DNA of 55,252 nucleotides, taken from contig JANQNL010000092.1 in NCBI GenBank assembly GCA_028279585.1, positions 1 through 55,252 of the forward strand, read 5' to 3'. Both the position numbers and the translations under genes were made by a program. Positions 1-8,003 of the stretch are shown here, in pieces. Source of the DNA: Thermoplasmatota archaeon (lineage in GTDB: Archaea; Thermoplasmatota; Penumbrarchaeia; JANQNL01). A model generated the notes under the pieces. It searched no databases and was not told the origin of the DNA. It saw only the letters and a program-made list of their open reading frames with translations. The first letter of the stretch is position 1. Each line of letters begins with the position of its first letter.

Positions 1-2781
1 CTTTTGATGAGCGCACAGGGTGCAGTCGGTCATGAAGGACCCGAAGCTTATGCACAGACCCGGGCAGCTGATTATCAGTACATGACACTTTCAGAGATAG
101 AGGATGAGCTATCCACTCTGAACCTGTTGTATCCAGACCTTGTAGAGTTGGACACGCTGCAGAACCTCTACCATGTCTCTGACTGCCGGGATGGATACCA
201 GATCCAATTGGTCAGGATAACCAACGAGAACAAGGTCCAGCAAAAGCCTGAGCTCCTCTTCGTTGGCGGGCATCATGGCAACGAGTCCATCTCTGTTATC
301 GTCCCGATGTACCTGATCGACCATCTGGTCAGGTCATATGACACTGACCCGTACATCAAGGACCTTCTGGACACCCGGGAGATCTATGTGATCCCGTGCC
401 TCAACCCTTGGGGATATGTCAACAATATACGAGAGAACGGAGATGGAGTGGACCTGAACAGGGACTATCCATACGGTGTCACCAACGATCCTCTCTCCAC
501 TCCCCAGACCAATGGTATCTTCGAGCTCATGGAGGACCATATCTTCGTATCTTCATTGAGCTGGCATAGCGGGTTGGAGCTCATAGGTTACAGCTGGGGA
601 GCATCGGTTCACAATACTGCAAGTGACGAAAGCCCTGATGATAGGGCGTTCTCGTCAGTGGCTCAATCTTTATCTCAAGCAGCAGGTCCCTGGAGCACAT
701 ATTATTCGTATGGAAGGATGAACCAGTTCCCTGGTCTGATGACCGATGGTACTTGGGAGGATTGGGTGTATGCTGGAGCTTGGGACGAGAACGGGACCAA
801 CACCAACGGCACGAACCCTGGCTGCAGATCACTTTCATTCCTTGTGGAGATATCAAGCAACAAGGCCCCTCCCACAAGCGACCTTGGGAACCCTGATGGT
901 ATAGCCACACCTGGGTCCTCGGACGACGGTTATGTTCCGAAGAACATCCGCATCGGCCTTGAGCTCATTGAGCTTGCCCAGCCATACATCAAGATCGATG
1001 AGAACTACGATGCACCATCCCAGGTGGTCACAGGTTCCTCCATAACACTTGGTTGGTGGGTGAACGGGACCCTGAACGTTGATTCAACCAAAGTTGTCGT
1101 GTCAGACTCGCAGGGTGTGGTTGGCACCTACAGCGGCAAGTTGGAAGGAGGCTCGACCTCACATTACACCGCAACCTTCACAGCTCCCTCCACAACAGGT
1201 TACTATTCGTATGTTGTCGAGGCGACCACAGATTCCATCCTTCTCGAGCAGAACACTCCCGATCCTATGATCTCCCCCCAGAGCTTCTACGTTTCATCTC
1301 GGACCAACTCCTCCTGGTCAGCATCCCTTGGGAACTCCCAGCTTGATGGGAACACCTTATGGACAAGCGACCAGGACACGTTCGAGGTCATTGAGGACCA
1401 GTCCTCGCTACCATTTGTCGACATCACACTTGGGACGATGCCTTCACAGTGGACCGAGGGAGAGGCCCGGACTGTCACATGGTCTGTCCACATGGATGAG
1501 GGTTCATACAATGATCTGGAAGCAGCCCGTTTCGTTATCCAGAGGGACAGGCTGATAGAAGGCTCCATCCTGCATTGGGGTCAGAACCTCACATCGTTCG
1601 AGTCCTCGTACGAGGACCCTGACGGTTCTTGGCACGCAGAGTATTCCGACAGCATCTCTTCAGGTGATGCTGGAGCCTTCCATGGTTACTGTTTGGTCTA
1701 TGTCGACGGTGCCGTTCATAAGTCCTCGACGGTGCCCTTGACCATCCTGCCCTTTGTCGAACTGACCGTCACCACTGGTTCCCTAACGGCAGGGTCCAGT
1801 GTCACTGTGCAATGGAACGCAGAGTACATCGGTGCTGGAACCATTCACTCCTCATGGATGAGATGGTGGGGGACAGAACCTCTTGGAAACACCACCGTTC
1901 CCACAGGAGCCAGTTATCCATATGTCGAGACAGTTCAGTTACCATTTGAGAGCGGAGGCTTCTTCTTCCAGGCCGGCTTTGAAATGGAGCTTGGTACGGA
2001 GACCTACAACGTTACCTCACTCGTCACCACCATCCAGATGGCGGCACAGATAAAGGTCGAGGACCCGACGTTCGTCCTCTATGAAGACCCTGTGACCAAG
2101 GCGCCTTCGGAAGAGCCAATGTACATGGACATTTCTGGTTTCAAGGCCACATCCTCAGAGCGAGGAGTGGGTCTTATCGAACCTGAAGATGTCGAGATAA
2201 GCATGTACGAGATATTCTACTGGTCCAACTCATCAATGGCTGCAAACGGTCAGCTGACCTATGATCAAAGCTCTGGTTCCTGGGGAGCAAGCGGTATCGA
2301 GCTCGAGGACCTACCTGAAGGTCAATTCTATGTGGTCTGCCTTATCTCAACTGAGAACGCCTTCGTGCAGACCAGCAGGACCGATTCTCCACAGATAAAT
2401 GTGACCAAGGAGGAAAGCAATGGTGGTGGTGGGACCTCCGCCGGATGGCTACTTCTTATCCTGGGCTTGTTCCTTCTGGCATGTTCAATAGCGTTCATCG
2501 TCTACATGGCAACGCGCCGAAGTAGGGCCGAAGAGGGCCTGGAAGACGAGGAAGAAGAACACAGAGGAAGGACCTTTGGCCGCTCGACAAATCCGACGAT
2601 GATAAAGAAGGCGAAGAAGCCTGAAAAGGGAAAGGTGACCGTCCGGCGTCCCAAGAAGGACAAGGATGCTCCAAAGCGGTCGAAGCTCAAGGAACCGGGG
2701 CAAAGCAAAAAGAGCTCCGAGTCCGTTAAGGGTAAGCGTTCGAAGAAGAAGGCCCCCAAGAAGTTGAAGGAGGATGAGTAG
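1..2781 (+). CDS. Membrane-anchored M14 zinc carboxypeptidase (5' partial)
   Basis: Secreted metallocarboxypeptidase that would remove C-terminal residues outside the cell. Numbering from the codon at 4-6, the zinc site is H91-G-N-E94 and H188 (in SWHSG), the substrate-binding arginine is R153 (DLNRD) and the general base is E282 (FLVEISSNK), so the M14 active site is complete. Residues about 330-800 look like beta-sandwich, Ig-like repeats. A single membrane helix lies at about 812-835, followed by a cytoplasmic tail extremely rich in Lys/Arg. The frame is open to the first base (CTT, Leu) and the visible N-terminus resembles the end of a signal peptide (A-x-A-like), so the true start is upstream of the window. 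The next gene begins 2 bp after the stop, which suggests one transcript. Confidence 0.9.
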   Translation, partial: LLMSAQGAVGHEGPEAYAQTRAADYQYMTLSEIEDELSTLNLLYPDLVELDTLQNLYHVSDCRDGYQIQLVRITNENKVQQKPELLFVGGHHGNESISVIVPMYLIDHLVRSYDTDPYIKDLLDTREIYVIPCLNPWGYVNNIRENGDGVDLNRDYPYGVTNDPLSTPQTNGIFELMEDHIFVSSLSWHSGLELIGYSWGASVHNTASDESPDDRAFSSVAQSLSQAAGPWSTYYSYGRMNQFPGLMTDGTWEDWVYAGAWDENGTNTNGTNPGCRSLSFLVEISSNKAPPTSDLGNPDGIATPGSSDDGYVPKNIRIGLELIELAQPYIKIDENYDAPSQVVTGSSITLGWWVNGTLNVDSTKVVVSDSQGVVGTYSGKLEGGSTSHYTATFTAPSTTGYYSYVVEATTDSILLEQNTPDPMISPQSFYVSSRTNSSWSASLGNSQLDGNTLWTSDQDTFEVIEDQSSLPFVDITLGTMPSQWTEGEARTVTWSVHMDEGSYNDLEAARFVIQRDRLIEGSILHWGQNLTSFESSYEDPDGSWHAEYSDSISSGDAGAFHGYCLVYVDGAVHKSSTVPLTILPFVELTVTTGSLTAGSSVTVQWNAEYIGAGTIHSSWMRWWGTEPLGNTTVPTGASYPYVETVQLPFESGGFFFQAGFEMELGTETYNVTSLVTTIQMAAQIKVEDPTFVLYEDPVTKAPSEEPMYMDISGFKATSSERGVGLIEPEDVEISMYEIFYWSNSSMAANGQLTYDQSSGSWGASGIELEDLPEGQFYVVCLISTENAFVQTSRTDSPQINVTKEESNGGGGTSAGWLLLILGLFLLACSIAFIVYMATRRSRAEEGLEDEEEEHRGRTFGRSTNPTMIKKAKKPEKGKVTVRRPKKDKDAPKRSKLKEPGQSKKSSESVKGKRSKKKAPKKLKEDE

Positions 2782-2783
2782 GC

Positions 2784-4790
2784 ATGTTGACCGTTGGTGA
2801 GCTATCGGACAGTAACTTCACCATCGGTTCCGATGACATGACCCTTCAGGAGGCGGCCTCGCTCCTTGCGGACGAACATATGTATTGTGTCCTTTTCAGA
2901 AAGAAGGACGGTTTCACCTACATCTCACTAAAGCTTCTGGCCTCGCTCATTGCCAAAGGCACAGACCTTGGTTCAAAGGCATCTGCACACGCAGGACCAG
3001 CCATGCTATACGATCCAGATACCTATCTTTACAAGGCCGTCCACGAGATAGAGGAGATCCAGAAACGTGGGAGCTATCTCCTGGTAGTCGGTGATGCGAC
3101 GAACATCATCGGCATCCTGGACCCGAACCAGATCAAGCGCGACCTCCTGGTGCAGGCAAAGATAGCCTCCGACATCGAGAAGCGCTCTCGGGAGCTCGAT
3201 GAGCTCGAGCAGAGGATGTCCCTGGACAAAGCATCAAAAACAGTACTCGAGGAACAGCTGGACAGGTTCCTGGCTGCAGCCTCAAGAATGGAGAAGGACC
3301 AGGTAAGTGCCCAGGAGATGGAGGCTGCAAGATACGAGGATGAACTTCGTCGGAGGCTTTCGGACGAGCTCCGCAGACTACTTGGGCTGGAGCCGGGGTT
3401 TGGAGATCGGTTCTACAGAGGAGACCCAGGGTCTGAACTGTCCACAGCACAGATGCTTGTTCAGCAGGCAGTTTCCGAACCCGAGGAAGAGGTCGAGACC
3501 GTCGAGATCCCAGCAAAGTTCATGAAGCCCGACATGCCGGATAAGGAACCTGCCAAGGCAGAAGTCAAGGCTCCGGAACCGGTCAAGGTCGAGAAGCCTA
3601 CACCCAAGGAAGAACCCCCCGAGGTCGACGAACCACCAAAGGTCAAGACCGAGGAGGAGCCTGCCAAACCTTCCAAGGAGGTCATGCGTGCCCGGGACTG
3701 GGACGTCCAGGACGTCGGTCTCCGCGATATCAGTGTCGTTTACAGTTCACTTCACATCCTTCATCGCTCCACAAATGAGAGCCCCGAGGACCCTCAGCGT
3801 TTGACCAAGGCCATGAACCTTCTGGACACCCGGCTGCGGGTGTTCGACAGGGACTATCCATTGTTCTCCGAGGTCCCAGCGGTTGCCGAGGATGTCCTGG
3901 AGCTTGTTCATGATAAGGACTACATCGAGTTCGTTAAAAGCTACAGTGCAAAGGGTGGTGGGTTCCTTGGAGACAGCACATATCTCAACTACAACACGTT
4001 CCAGATAGCCACCTTTGCAGTGGGCGGTACCATCTTTGCAGCTGACAGGGTCATAGATGGGGAGGAGGACTTCTCATTTGCCCTGGTCAGACCCCCTGGA
4101 CATCATGCCTCCAGAGAGAACTACGGTGGTTACTGCCTCTTCAACAACGCCGCCGTCGCAGCTCAGCATTTACGCAAGAAGCGTAACAAGAAGAAGATAA
4201 TGATCCTCGATTGGGATGTCCACGCTGCCAACGGTACGCAGTCCATATTCTACAAGGACCCAGATGTCCTGGTCCTTGATATCCATCAGGATCCAGCCAC
4301 CATCTACCCCCACACAGGTTTTGCAAACGAGATAGGTGAGGGAGATGGGAAAGGATACACCATCAACATCACCATGCCACCCGGAGCATCCGACGAGGAC
4401 TACATCCGTGTGTTCCAGGAGATAGTGGACCCTGTGATGGGACAGTTCAATCCCGACTTCGTCATCGGATGCTGTGGGTTCGATGCGCACTTCAACGAGA
4501 ACACAGCTGACATCAGCCTCACCATGGCTGGATACTATGCGATCGCTGAGTTCCTTCGAAGAAGGGTGCCTGGTAAGTGCAGCCTTGTGATGGAGGGTGG
4601 ATACCACCATGCCATCGGGCCGCTGGTCCTGACAATGCTCGAAGGTCTGTCCGGCAGGCGCAGGTCCATGCGGGAGAACACTGACGCTATCATATCGTCA
4701 TTGAGCAGGCAGAAGCGGGTGAAGAAGGCTGTGGAGGACACGCTCTTCGAGTTGAAAACGAGCCTCTCTGACCACTTCATCTTTCAATAG
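2784..4790 (+). CDS. CBS-like / coiled-coil / histone-deacetylase-family fusion protein
   Basis: C-terminal half is a zinc amidohydrolase of the HDAC / acetoin-utilization / acetylpolyamine-deacetylase superfamily. The motif RPPGHH carries H440 and H441, DWDVH gives zinc ligands D478 and H480, GFDAH gives D567, and MEGGY gives the catalytic-type Y607, so an active deacylase is expected. Residues 1-125 look like a pair of degenerate CBS motifs (nucleotide-sensing modules), 126-200 is a charged coiled coil, and 235-300 is a Pro/Lys/Glu-rich linker. No signal peptide or membrane segment is visible, so it is cytosolic. The family usually consists of the catalytic domain alone (about 340-400 residues); the 300-residue N-terminal addition is unusual. 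The substrate (protein acetyl-lysine, polyamine or other) cannot be told. It follows the M14 peptidase gene by 2 bp. The stop codon lies inside a 17-bp inverted repeat. Confidence 0.88.
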   Translation: MLTVGELSDSNFTIGSDDMTLQEAASLLADEHMYCVLFRKKDGFTYISLKLLASLIAKGTDLGSKASAHAGPAMLYDPDTYLYKAVHEIEEIQKRGSYLLVVGDATNIIGILDPNQIKRDLLVQAKIASDIEKRSRELDELEQRMSLDKASKTVLEEQLDRFLAAASRMEKDQVSAQEMEAARYEDELRRRLSDELRRLLGLEPGFGDRFYRGDPGSELSTAQMLVQQAVSEPEEEVETVEIPAKFMKPDMPDKEPAKAEVKAPEPVKVEKPTPKEEPPEVDEPPKVKTEEEPAKPSKEVMRARDWDVQDVGLRDISVVYSSLHILHRSTNESPEDPQRLTKAMNLLDTRLRVFDRDYPLFSEVPAVAEDVLELVHDKDYIEFVKSYSAKGGGFLGDSTYLNYNTFQIATFAVGGTIFAADRVIDGEEDFSFALVRPPGHHASRENYGGYCLFNNAAVAAQHLRKKRNKKKIMILDWDVHAANGTQSIFYKDPDVLVLDIHQDPATIYPHTGFANEIGEGDGKGYTINITMPPGASDEDYIRVFQEIVDPVMGQFNPDFVIGCCGFDAHFNENTADISLTMAGYYAIAEFLRRRVPGKCSLVMEGGYHHAIGPLVLTMLEGLSGRRRSMRENTDAIISSLSRQKRVKKAVEDTLFELKTSLSDHFIFQ

Positions 4791-4892
4791 CTCCCGACCG
4801 ACTTGGTGGAAAATTATCATTCTATCCACTAAAGTTGCTGTCATATGAAAATAGTGGATAGAATGACCCCTCTTTGTCGGTCGGGAGCTATT
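4786..4892. repeat. Nested two-tier inverted repeat between convergent genes
   Basis: Outer arms 4786-4802 and 4876-4892 are a perfect 17-bp inverted repeat that includes the stop codon of the deacetylase-like gene. Inside it, 4817-4831 and 4852-4866 form a second perfect 15-bp inverted repeat with a 20-nt apical loop (4832-4851). The unpaired sides are 14 and 9 nt. Either strand would fold into a long interrupted hairpin. It could act as a 3'-end or terminator structure for the convergent genes, or be a small mobile relic; the sequence does not decide. Confidence 0.85.
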
Positions 4893-4978
4893 CTGAGTGG
4901 TCCGATAGGCTCGTTCAAAAGATGATGGTCGATTTCGAAGGAGAAGACGAGTGCGTAGGAGAAGCTCGCTACAGAAAC

Positions 4979-5070
4979 CTTCCAAACGGAAAAAGAACGG
5001 TTGTCCCATCATCTGATCAGATAACCATATTGGACGATGCTGGGACAATATTTCCCTGATAGTTTGGAAG
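4979..5070. repeat. Second nested inverted repeat in the same intergenic region
   Basis: Outer 9-bp arms 4979-4987 / 5062-5070 enclose a 13-bp inner stem 5001-5013 / 5036-5048 (12 of 13 complementary). The design copies the hairpin at 4786-4892, with an outer stem, unpaired flanks, an inner stem and a loop of about 22 nt, but the sequence is unrelated. It lies just past the stop codon of the aminopeptidase P gene on the minus strand. The stretch 4893-4978 between the two hairpins shows no convincing gene. Confidence 0.7.
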
Positions 5071-5081
5071 CTTCCCTCCAC

Positions 5082-6908
5082 TCACTTCTTGCGCAACGCT
5101 CGGGTCTTCTTTTTTAGCCAATCCTTGTGCTTCTTGTCAAGCTTTGGAGCCAGTGTATCGTAGACCCACTTGTGGTAGTCGTTCAGCCACTTCATCTCAT
5201 CCTTGGTCATCTGGGCCGTATCAACAAGGTCCCTGTCGATGGGGCAGGCCGTGATGGTCTCGAAGCCCAGGAACTCCTGCTCCTTGGAAAGCTTGTCCTC
5301 TCTCACGACCACGATAACGTTCTCTGTCCTGATGCCGTAGCCACCTTCCTTGTAGTAGCCAGGCTCGTTGGACATGACATTGCCGGGTGCAAGAGGCACA
5401 CCTACATCCCTTGGGGTGATCCCCATTGGGCCTTCGTGAACGTTAAGGTAATGACCGATGCCGTGACCGGTCCCGTGACCGTAATTGAGACCAGCATCCC
5501 ACAGAGGTTTCCTGGCCATGATCTCTATCTGCTTTCCGCTGAAACCCTTGGGGAACTTGAGCATGGCAAGGTCGATGTGGCCGCGGAGGACCCTTGTGAA
5601 CCGGTCCTTCTGCTCCTTGGTGGGCTTTCCGAGGGTCACGGTCCTTGTGATGTCCGTGGTGCCGGTAAGGTACTGGCCTCCACAATCCACCAGGTAGATC
5701 CCCTCTGGCTTGAGCTTGACGTCGGTCTCCTTGCTCACAGCGTAATGCACGATGGCACCATGGTCTGCATAACCGGAGATGGTCTCGAAGCTCGGCCCTA
5801 CGCATTCCTTGGCCTTAGTGCGGATAGCATCACACTTCTTTGCGGCCTTGAGCTCGGTAACGTTGCCCTTTGGAACATTATCTTCGAGCCACTTGAGGAA
5901 CTTGACCATGGCCACACCATCAAGGATGTGAGCGTTCCGCATGCCCTCCAGCTCAACATCGGACTTGACGCTCTTGAGGTCTGTGGAAGGTGCTCTGTCG
6001 TTGTAGATCCGGTCCTTGCCTTTGAGAAGCTCGAGGACCCACTGATTCGTCTTCTTCTGGTCGGTCCAGACCTTGATGCTCCTGGCTCCAAGCTTCTTCA
6101 AATGGTCCCTGACCTTGTCATATGGATAGATCTTGACGGTTCCTGCAAGATGTTTCTCGATGCCCTTGTTGACCTTTGCCTTGTCAATGAAGAGCCTGGC
6201 ATCTGTGTCTGTGATGATGAGATATGAAATGAACAATGGATTGAACTCGATATCAGAGCCTCGCATGTTTAGAAGCCACGCGATATCGTCAAGGGATGTG
6301 ATGACGTGGGCCTTTGCCCCCACAGCCTTCATCTTCTCCCTGACCCGCTCCAGCTTGCTCGCCACGTTCTCGCCGGTATACTTAACAGCGAGAATGCGTG
6401 GGGCTTTCTTGGATGGCTCGGGCTGGTCCTTCCAGATCTTGTCCACAAGGTTTGTGTGGACAAAGACAAGCTGTATCCCTTTGATCTTGAGCTTCCTCTC
6501 GACCCTGCGAGCAGCGTCGATGGAAAGAAGTCTCGGGTCAACACCGAGCTTCTGTCCCTTCTTCAGAGTGTCTGCGACCCATCCCTCAAGGCTGGGAACC
6601 TCCGGCATGCCTATCTTGAACAGGTCTATACCTGAACCTTCGAGCTGGTCGGTTGCCTGGATGTAGTACCTGAAGTCGGTCCAGAGACCGGCCTGGTCCA
6701 ATGTAACTACGACCTCGCCTGCAGAGCCTGTGAACCCGCTTATCCACTGCCTCCTCTGCCAGCACTTCGGCAGATACTCTGACGCATGGGCGTCTGTGGA
6801 TGGGATCCAATACGCGTCGATCTTTTCCTTCTTCATAAGTTTCCGCAGGGCCTCAAGCCTCTGGGGCACAGTTGGGGTCGTGGTACTTTTTGGCAAAAGG
6901 GACACCAA
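5082..6908 (-). CDS. pepP: Xaa-Pro aminopeptidase (aminopeptidase P, M24B), three-domain form
   Basis: Cytosolic dimetal peptidase that releases N-terminal residues preceding proline. The C-terminal pita-bread domain has all five metal ligands: D408 and D419 (VDCGGQY...GTTDITRT), H482 (GTGHGIGH), E515 (NEPGYY) and E529 (RTEN). Two creatinase-type N-terminal domains precede it, giving 608 residues. This matches the eukaryotic APP1 size and domain plan more than the short archaeal prolidases (about 350 residues). Sequence stretches such as IPSTDAHASEY and NVHEGPMGI resemble the human cytosolic enzyme from memory. The start chosen is a TTG at 6908-6906; a GTG follows directly and no in-frame ATG precedes the conserved N-terminus. 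The membrane-protein gene upstream ends 40 bp away on the same strand. Confidence 0.93.
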   Translation of the reverse strand: MVSLLPKSTTTPTVPQRLEALRKLMKKEKIDAYWIPSTDAHASEYLPKCWQRRQWISGFTGSAGEVVVTLDQAGLWTDFRYYIQATDQLEGSGIDLFKIGMPEVPSLEGWVADTLKKGQKLGVDPRLLSIDAARRVERKLKIKGIQLVFVHTNLVDKIWKDQPEPSKKAPRILAVKYTGENVASKLERVREKMKAVGAKAHVITSLDDIAWLLNMRGSDIEFNPLFISYLIITDTDARLFIDKAKVNKGIEKHLAGTVKIYPYDKVRDHLKKLGARSIKVWTDQKKTNQWVLELLKGKDRIYNDRAPSTDLKSVKSDVELEGMRNAHILDGVAMVKFLKWLEDNVPKGNVTELKAAKKCDAIRTKAKECVGPSFETISGYADHGAIVHYAVSKETDVKLKPEGIYLVDCGGQYLTGTTDITRTVTLGKPTKEQKDRFTRVLRGHIDLAMLKFPKGFSGKQIEIMARKPLWDAGLNYGHGTGHGIGHYLNVHEGPMGITPRDVGVPLAPGNVMSNEPGYYKEGGYGIRTENVIVVVREDKLSKEQEFLGFETITACPIDRDLVDTAQMTKDEMKWLNDYHKWVYDTLAPKLDKKHKDWLKKKTRALRKK

Positions 6909-6948
6909 CTACCCCATAGGGGTCAGGGTATTTGTGTGTTCTTCTAGG

Positions 6949-7674
6949 TCAGTCATTGACTATCTCTGCGACCTCGACAGTGTCATCCTCCTCATCCTCC
7001 TCCTGCTTCTGGACCCTGTGAACTTTGAGGACCACTCGGGGTTTTGCCCAGAGCGTTCTGGAGAATGCGATGATGTGCATGGGCATGCAGATCATATATG
7101 CAAGTTCCATGACCCATACACCTGTCCAGTGTATGTACTCCATCATTCCGATGACCCATAGGATGAGGGAGACTATCGTTAGAAGAACTACTGTGGCGAT
7201 GAGCGAGAAGACCCATCTTCGAACTCGCATCTTGTAATGTTGTGGAATGAGTGCAACGATCATCCACAGGAGAGCTATTATCAACGCAATTCTGAAGAAC
7301 AGCAACGATTCGCTCTCTGCATAGGGAGTCATGTTGAAGATTATCATACCAGCGACCAGTGGTATGGTAAGGACCCACATGACGATCCCAACAATGCAAG
7401 CTCCAAGGTTGCCGAACTGCCTGGACTCTCTGGCCTTGACAGCAAGCCCAACCAACGTGTTCACCCAGCCTATCAGGAACAGGACCAGGAAAACGATGGT
7501 GCTTATGCATATGACACAGGTGCTTTGCATGAAGCGGACAAGAAGGGCTGTGCCTCCGAAGATGCCCTGGTAGATGATAGCGGCATGGATGAGGAAGAAC
7601 GGAAAGAGAGCGATGGAGATGAGGATGAGACCGAACCTTATCTCCCTAAGTCCCTTGACGGTGATGCTTACCAT
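6949..7674 (-). CDS. Integral membrane protein of unknown function
   Basis: A 241-residue hydrophobic protein with about six predicted membrane helices (roughly residues 12-35, 48-75, 92-112, 124-142, 152-172 and 182-203). It ends in a cytoplasmic-looking tail with consecutive acidic residues (EEDEEDD). No catalytic motif or transporter signature is recognised. The ATG at 7674 has a GAGG element about 10 nt upstream. It lies between a hairpin-rich repeat element and the aminopeptidase P gene and may be co-transcribed with the latter (40-bp gap). No function is proposed. Confidence 0.8.
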   Translation of the reverse strand: MVSITVKGLREIRFGLILISIALFPFFLIHAAIIYQGIFGGTALLVRFMQSTCVICISTIVFLVLFLIGWVNTLVGLAVKARESRQFGNLGACIVGIVMWVLTIPLVAGMIIFNMTPYAESESLLFFRIALIIALLWMIVALIPQHYKMRVRRWVFSLIATVVLLTIVSLILWVIGMMEYIHWTGVWVMELAYMICMPMHIIAFSRTLWAKPRVVLKVHRVQKQEEDEEDDTVEVAEIVND

Positions 7675-7737
7675 GCGGCAACCTCAACGATAGGTAGGGA
7701 TTGGTTCGATGGTATTTGTTCTTTGAGCAGGAGTTTC

Positions 7738-7968
7738 ATTCGAGCCCCTGCCCCTCCCACCAAATTCCTCCCCACCCTGCTCGCTCTCTGGTTGTTTTCA
7801 TCTCTTCGTGATGAAAAAACCGCTGAATTCTGATTAATCAGAATTCAGCTGGATGGCCACACCCCTGCAGCAGTATCGGTCCCTATGGGCTGCGATACTG
7901 CGCACTTGAGAAGGCGTGCCCTACAACGTTCATTATCCGCCTTTCAAGTCTCACCAGCTCGCTCGCAT
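7738..7968. repeat. Hairpin-rich repeat element, copy B
   Basis: Fills most of the 329-bp gap 7675-8003, which has no gene. One end is a C-rich module (7741-7785, with CCCCTCCCACC and CCCCACCCTGCTCGCT). The other end is GCTCGCTCGCAT at 7957-7968. Both modules recur in the copy at 46927-47053. Between them stand four separate stems of unrelated sequence: 7795-7802/7810-7817 (8 bp), the palindrome 7822-7849 (28 bp), 7870-7878/7893-7901 (9 bp) and 7905-7916/7938-7949 (one bulge). Read on the minus strand the C-rich module is a run of G3-G4 tracts with quadruplex potential. It is downstream of the permease-like gene. Confidence 0.7.
7822..7849. repeat. Perfect 28-bp palindrome
   Basis: Every base from 7822 to 7849 pairs with its mirror partner around a TTAA centre (GAATTCTGATTAATCAGAATTC core). 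Without any loop it is as likely a protein-binding dyad or cruciform site as an RNA stem. It is the second stem of repeat copy B. Confidence 0.95.
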
Positions 7969-8003
7969 ACAATCGCGATAAGAAGAGGGTCTCGAATCGA
8001 GGA

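Noticed and set aside
4874-5059. 61-codon plus-strand open frame between deacetylase and aminopeptidase P
   Set aside because: It runs across the arms of two hairpins and has no convincing ribosome-binding site or family resemblance.
5127-6227. Long plus-strand open frame of 366 codons opposite aminopeptidase P
   Set aside because: It is antisense to a gene with a complete catalytic site and has no recognisable domain or promoter. It arises from the codon bias of the minus strand.
7795-7949. CRISPR array or integron attachment array
   Set aside because: The consecutive hairpins share no repeat unit and have no constant spacer length. No cas or integrase gene is in the window.
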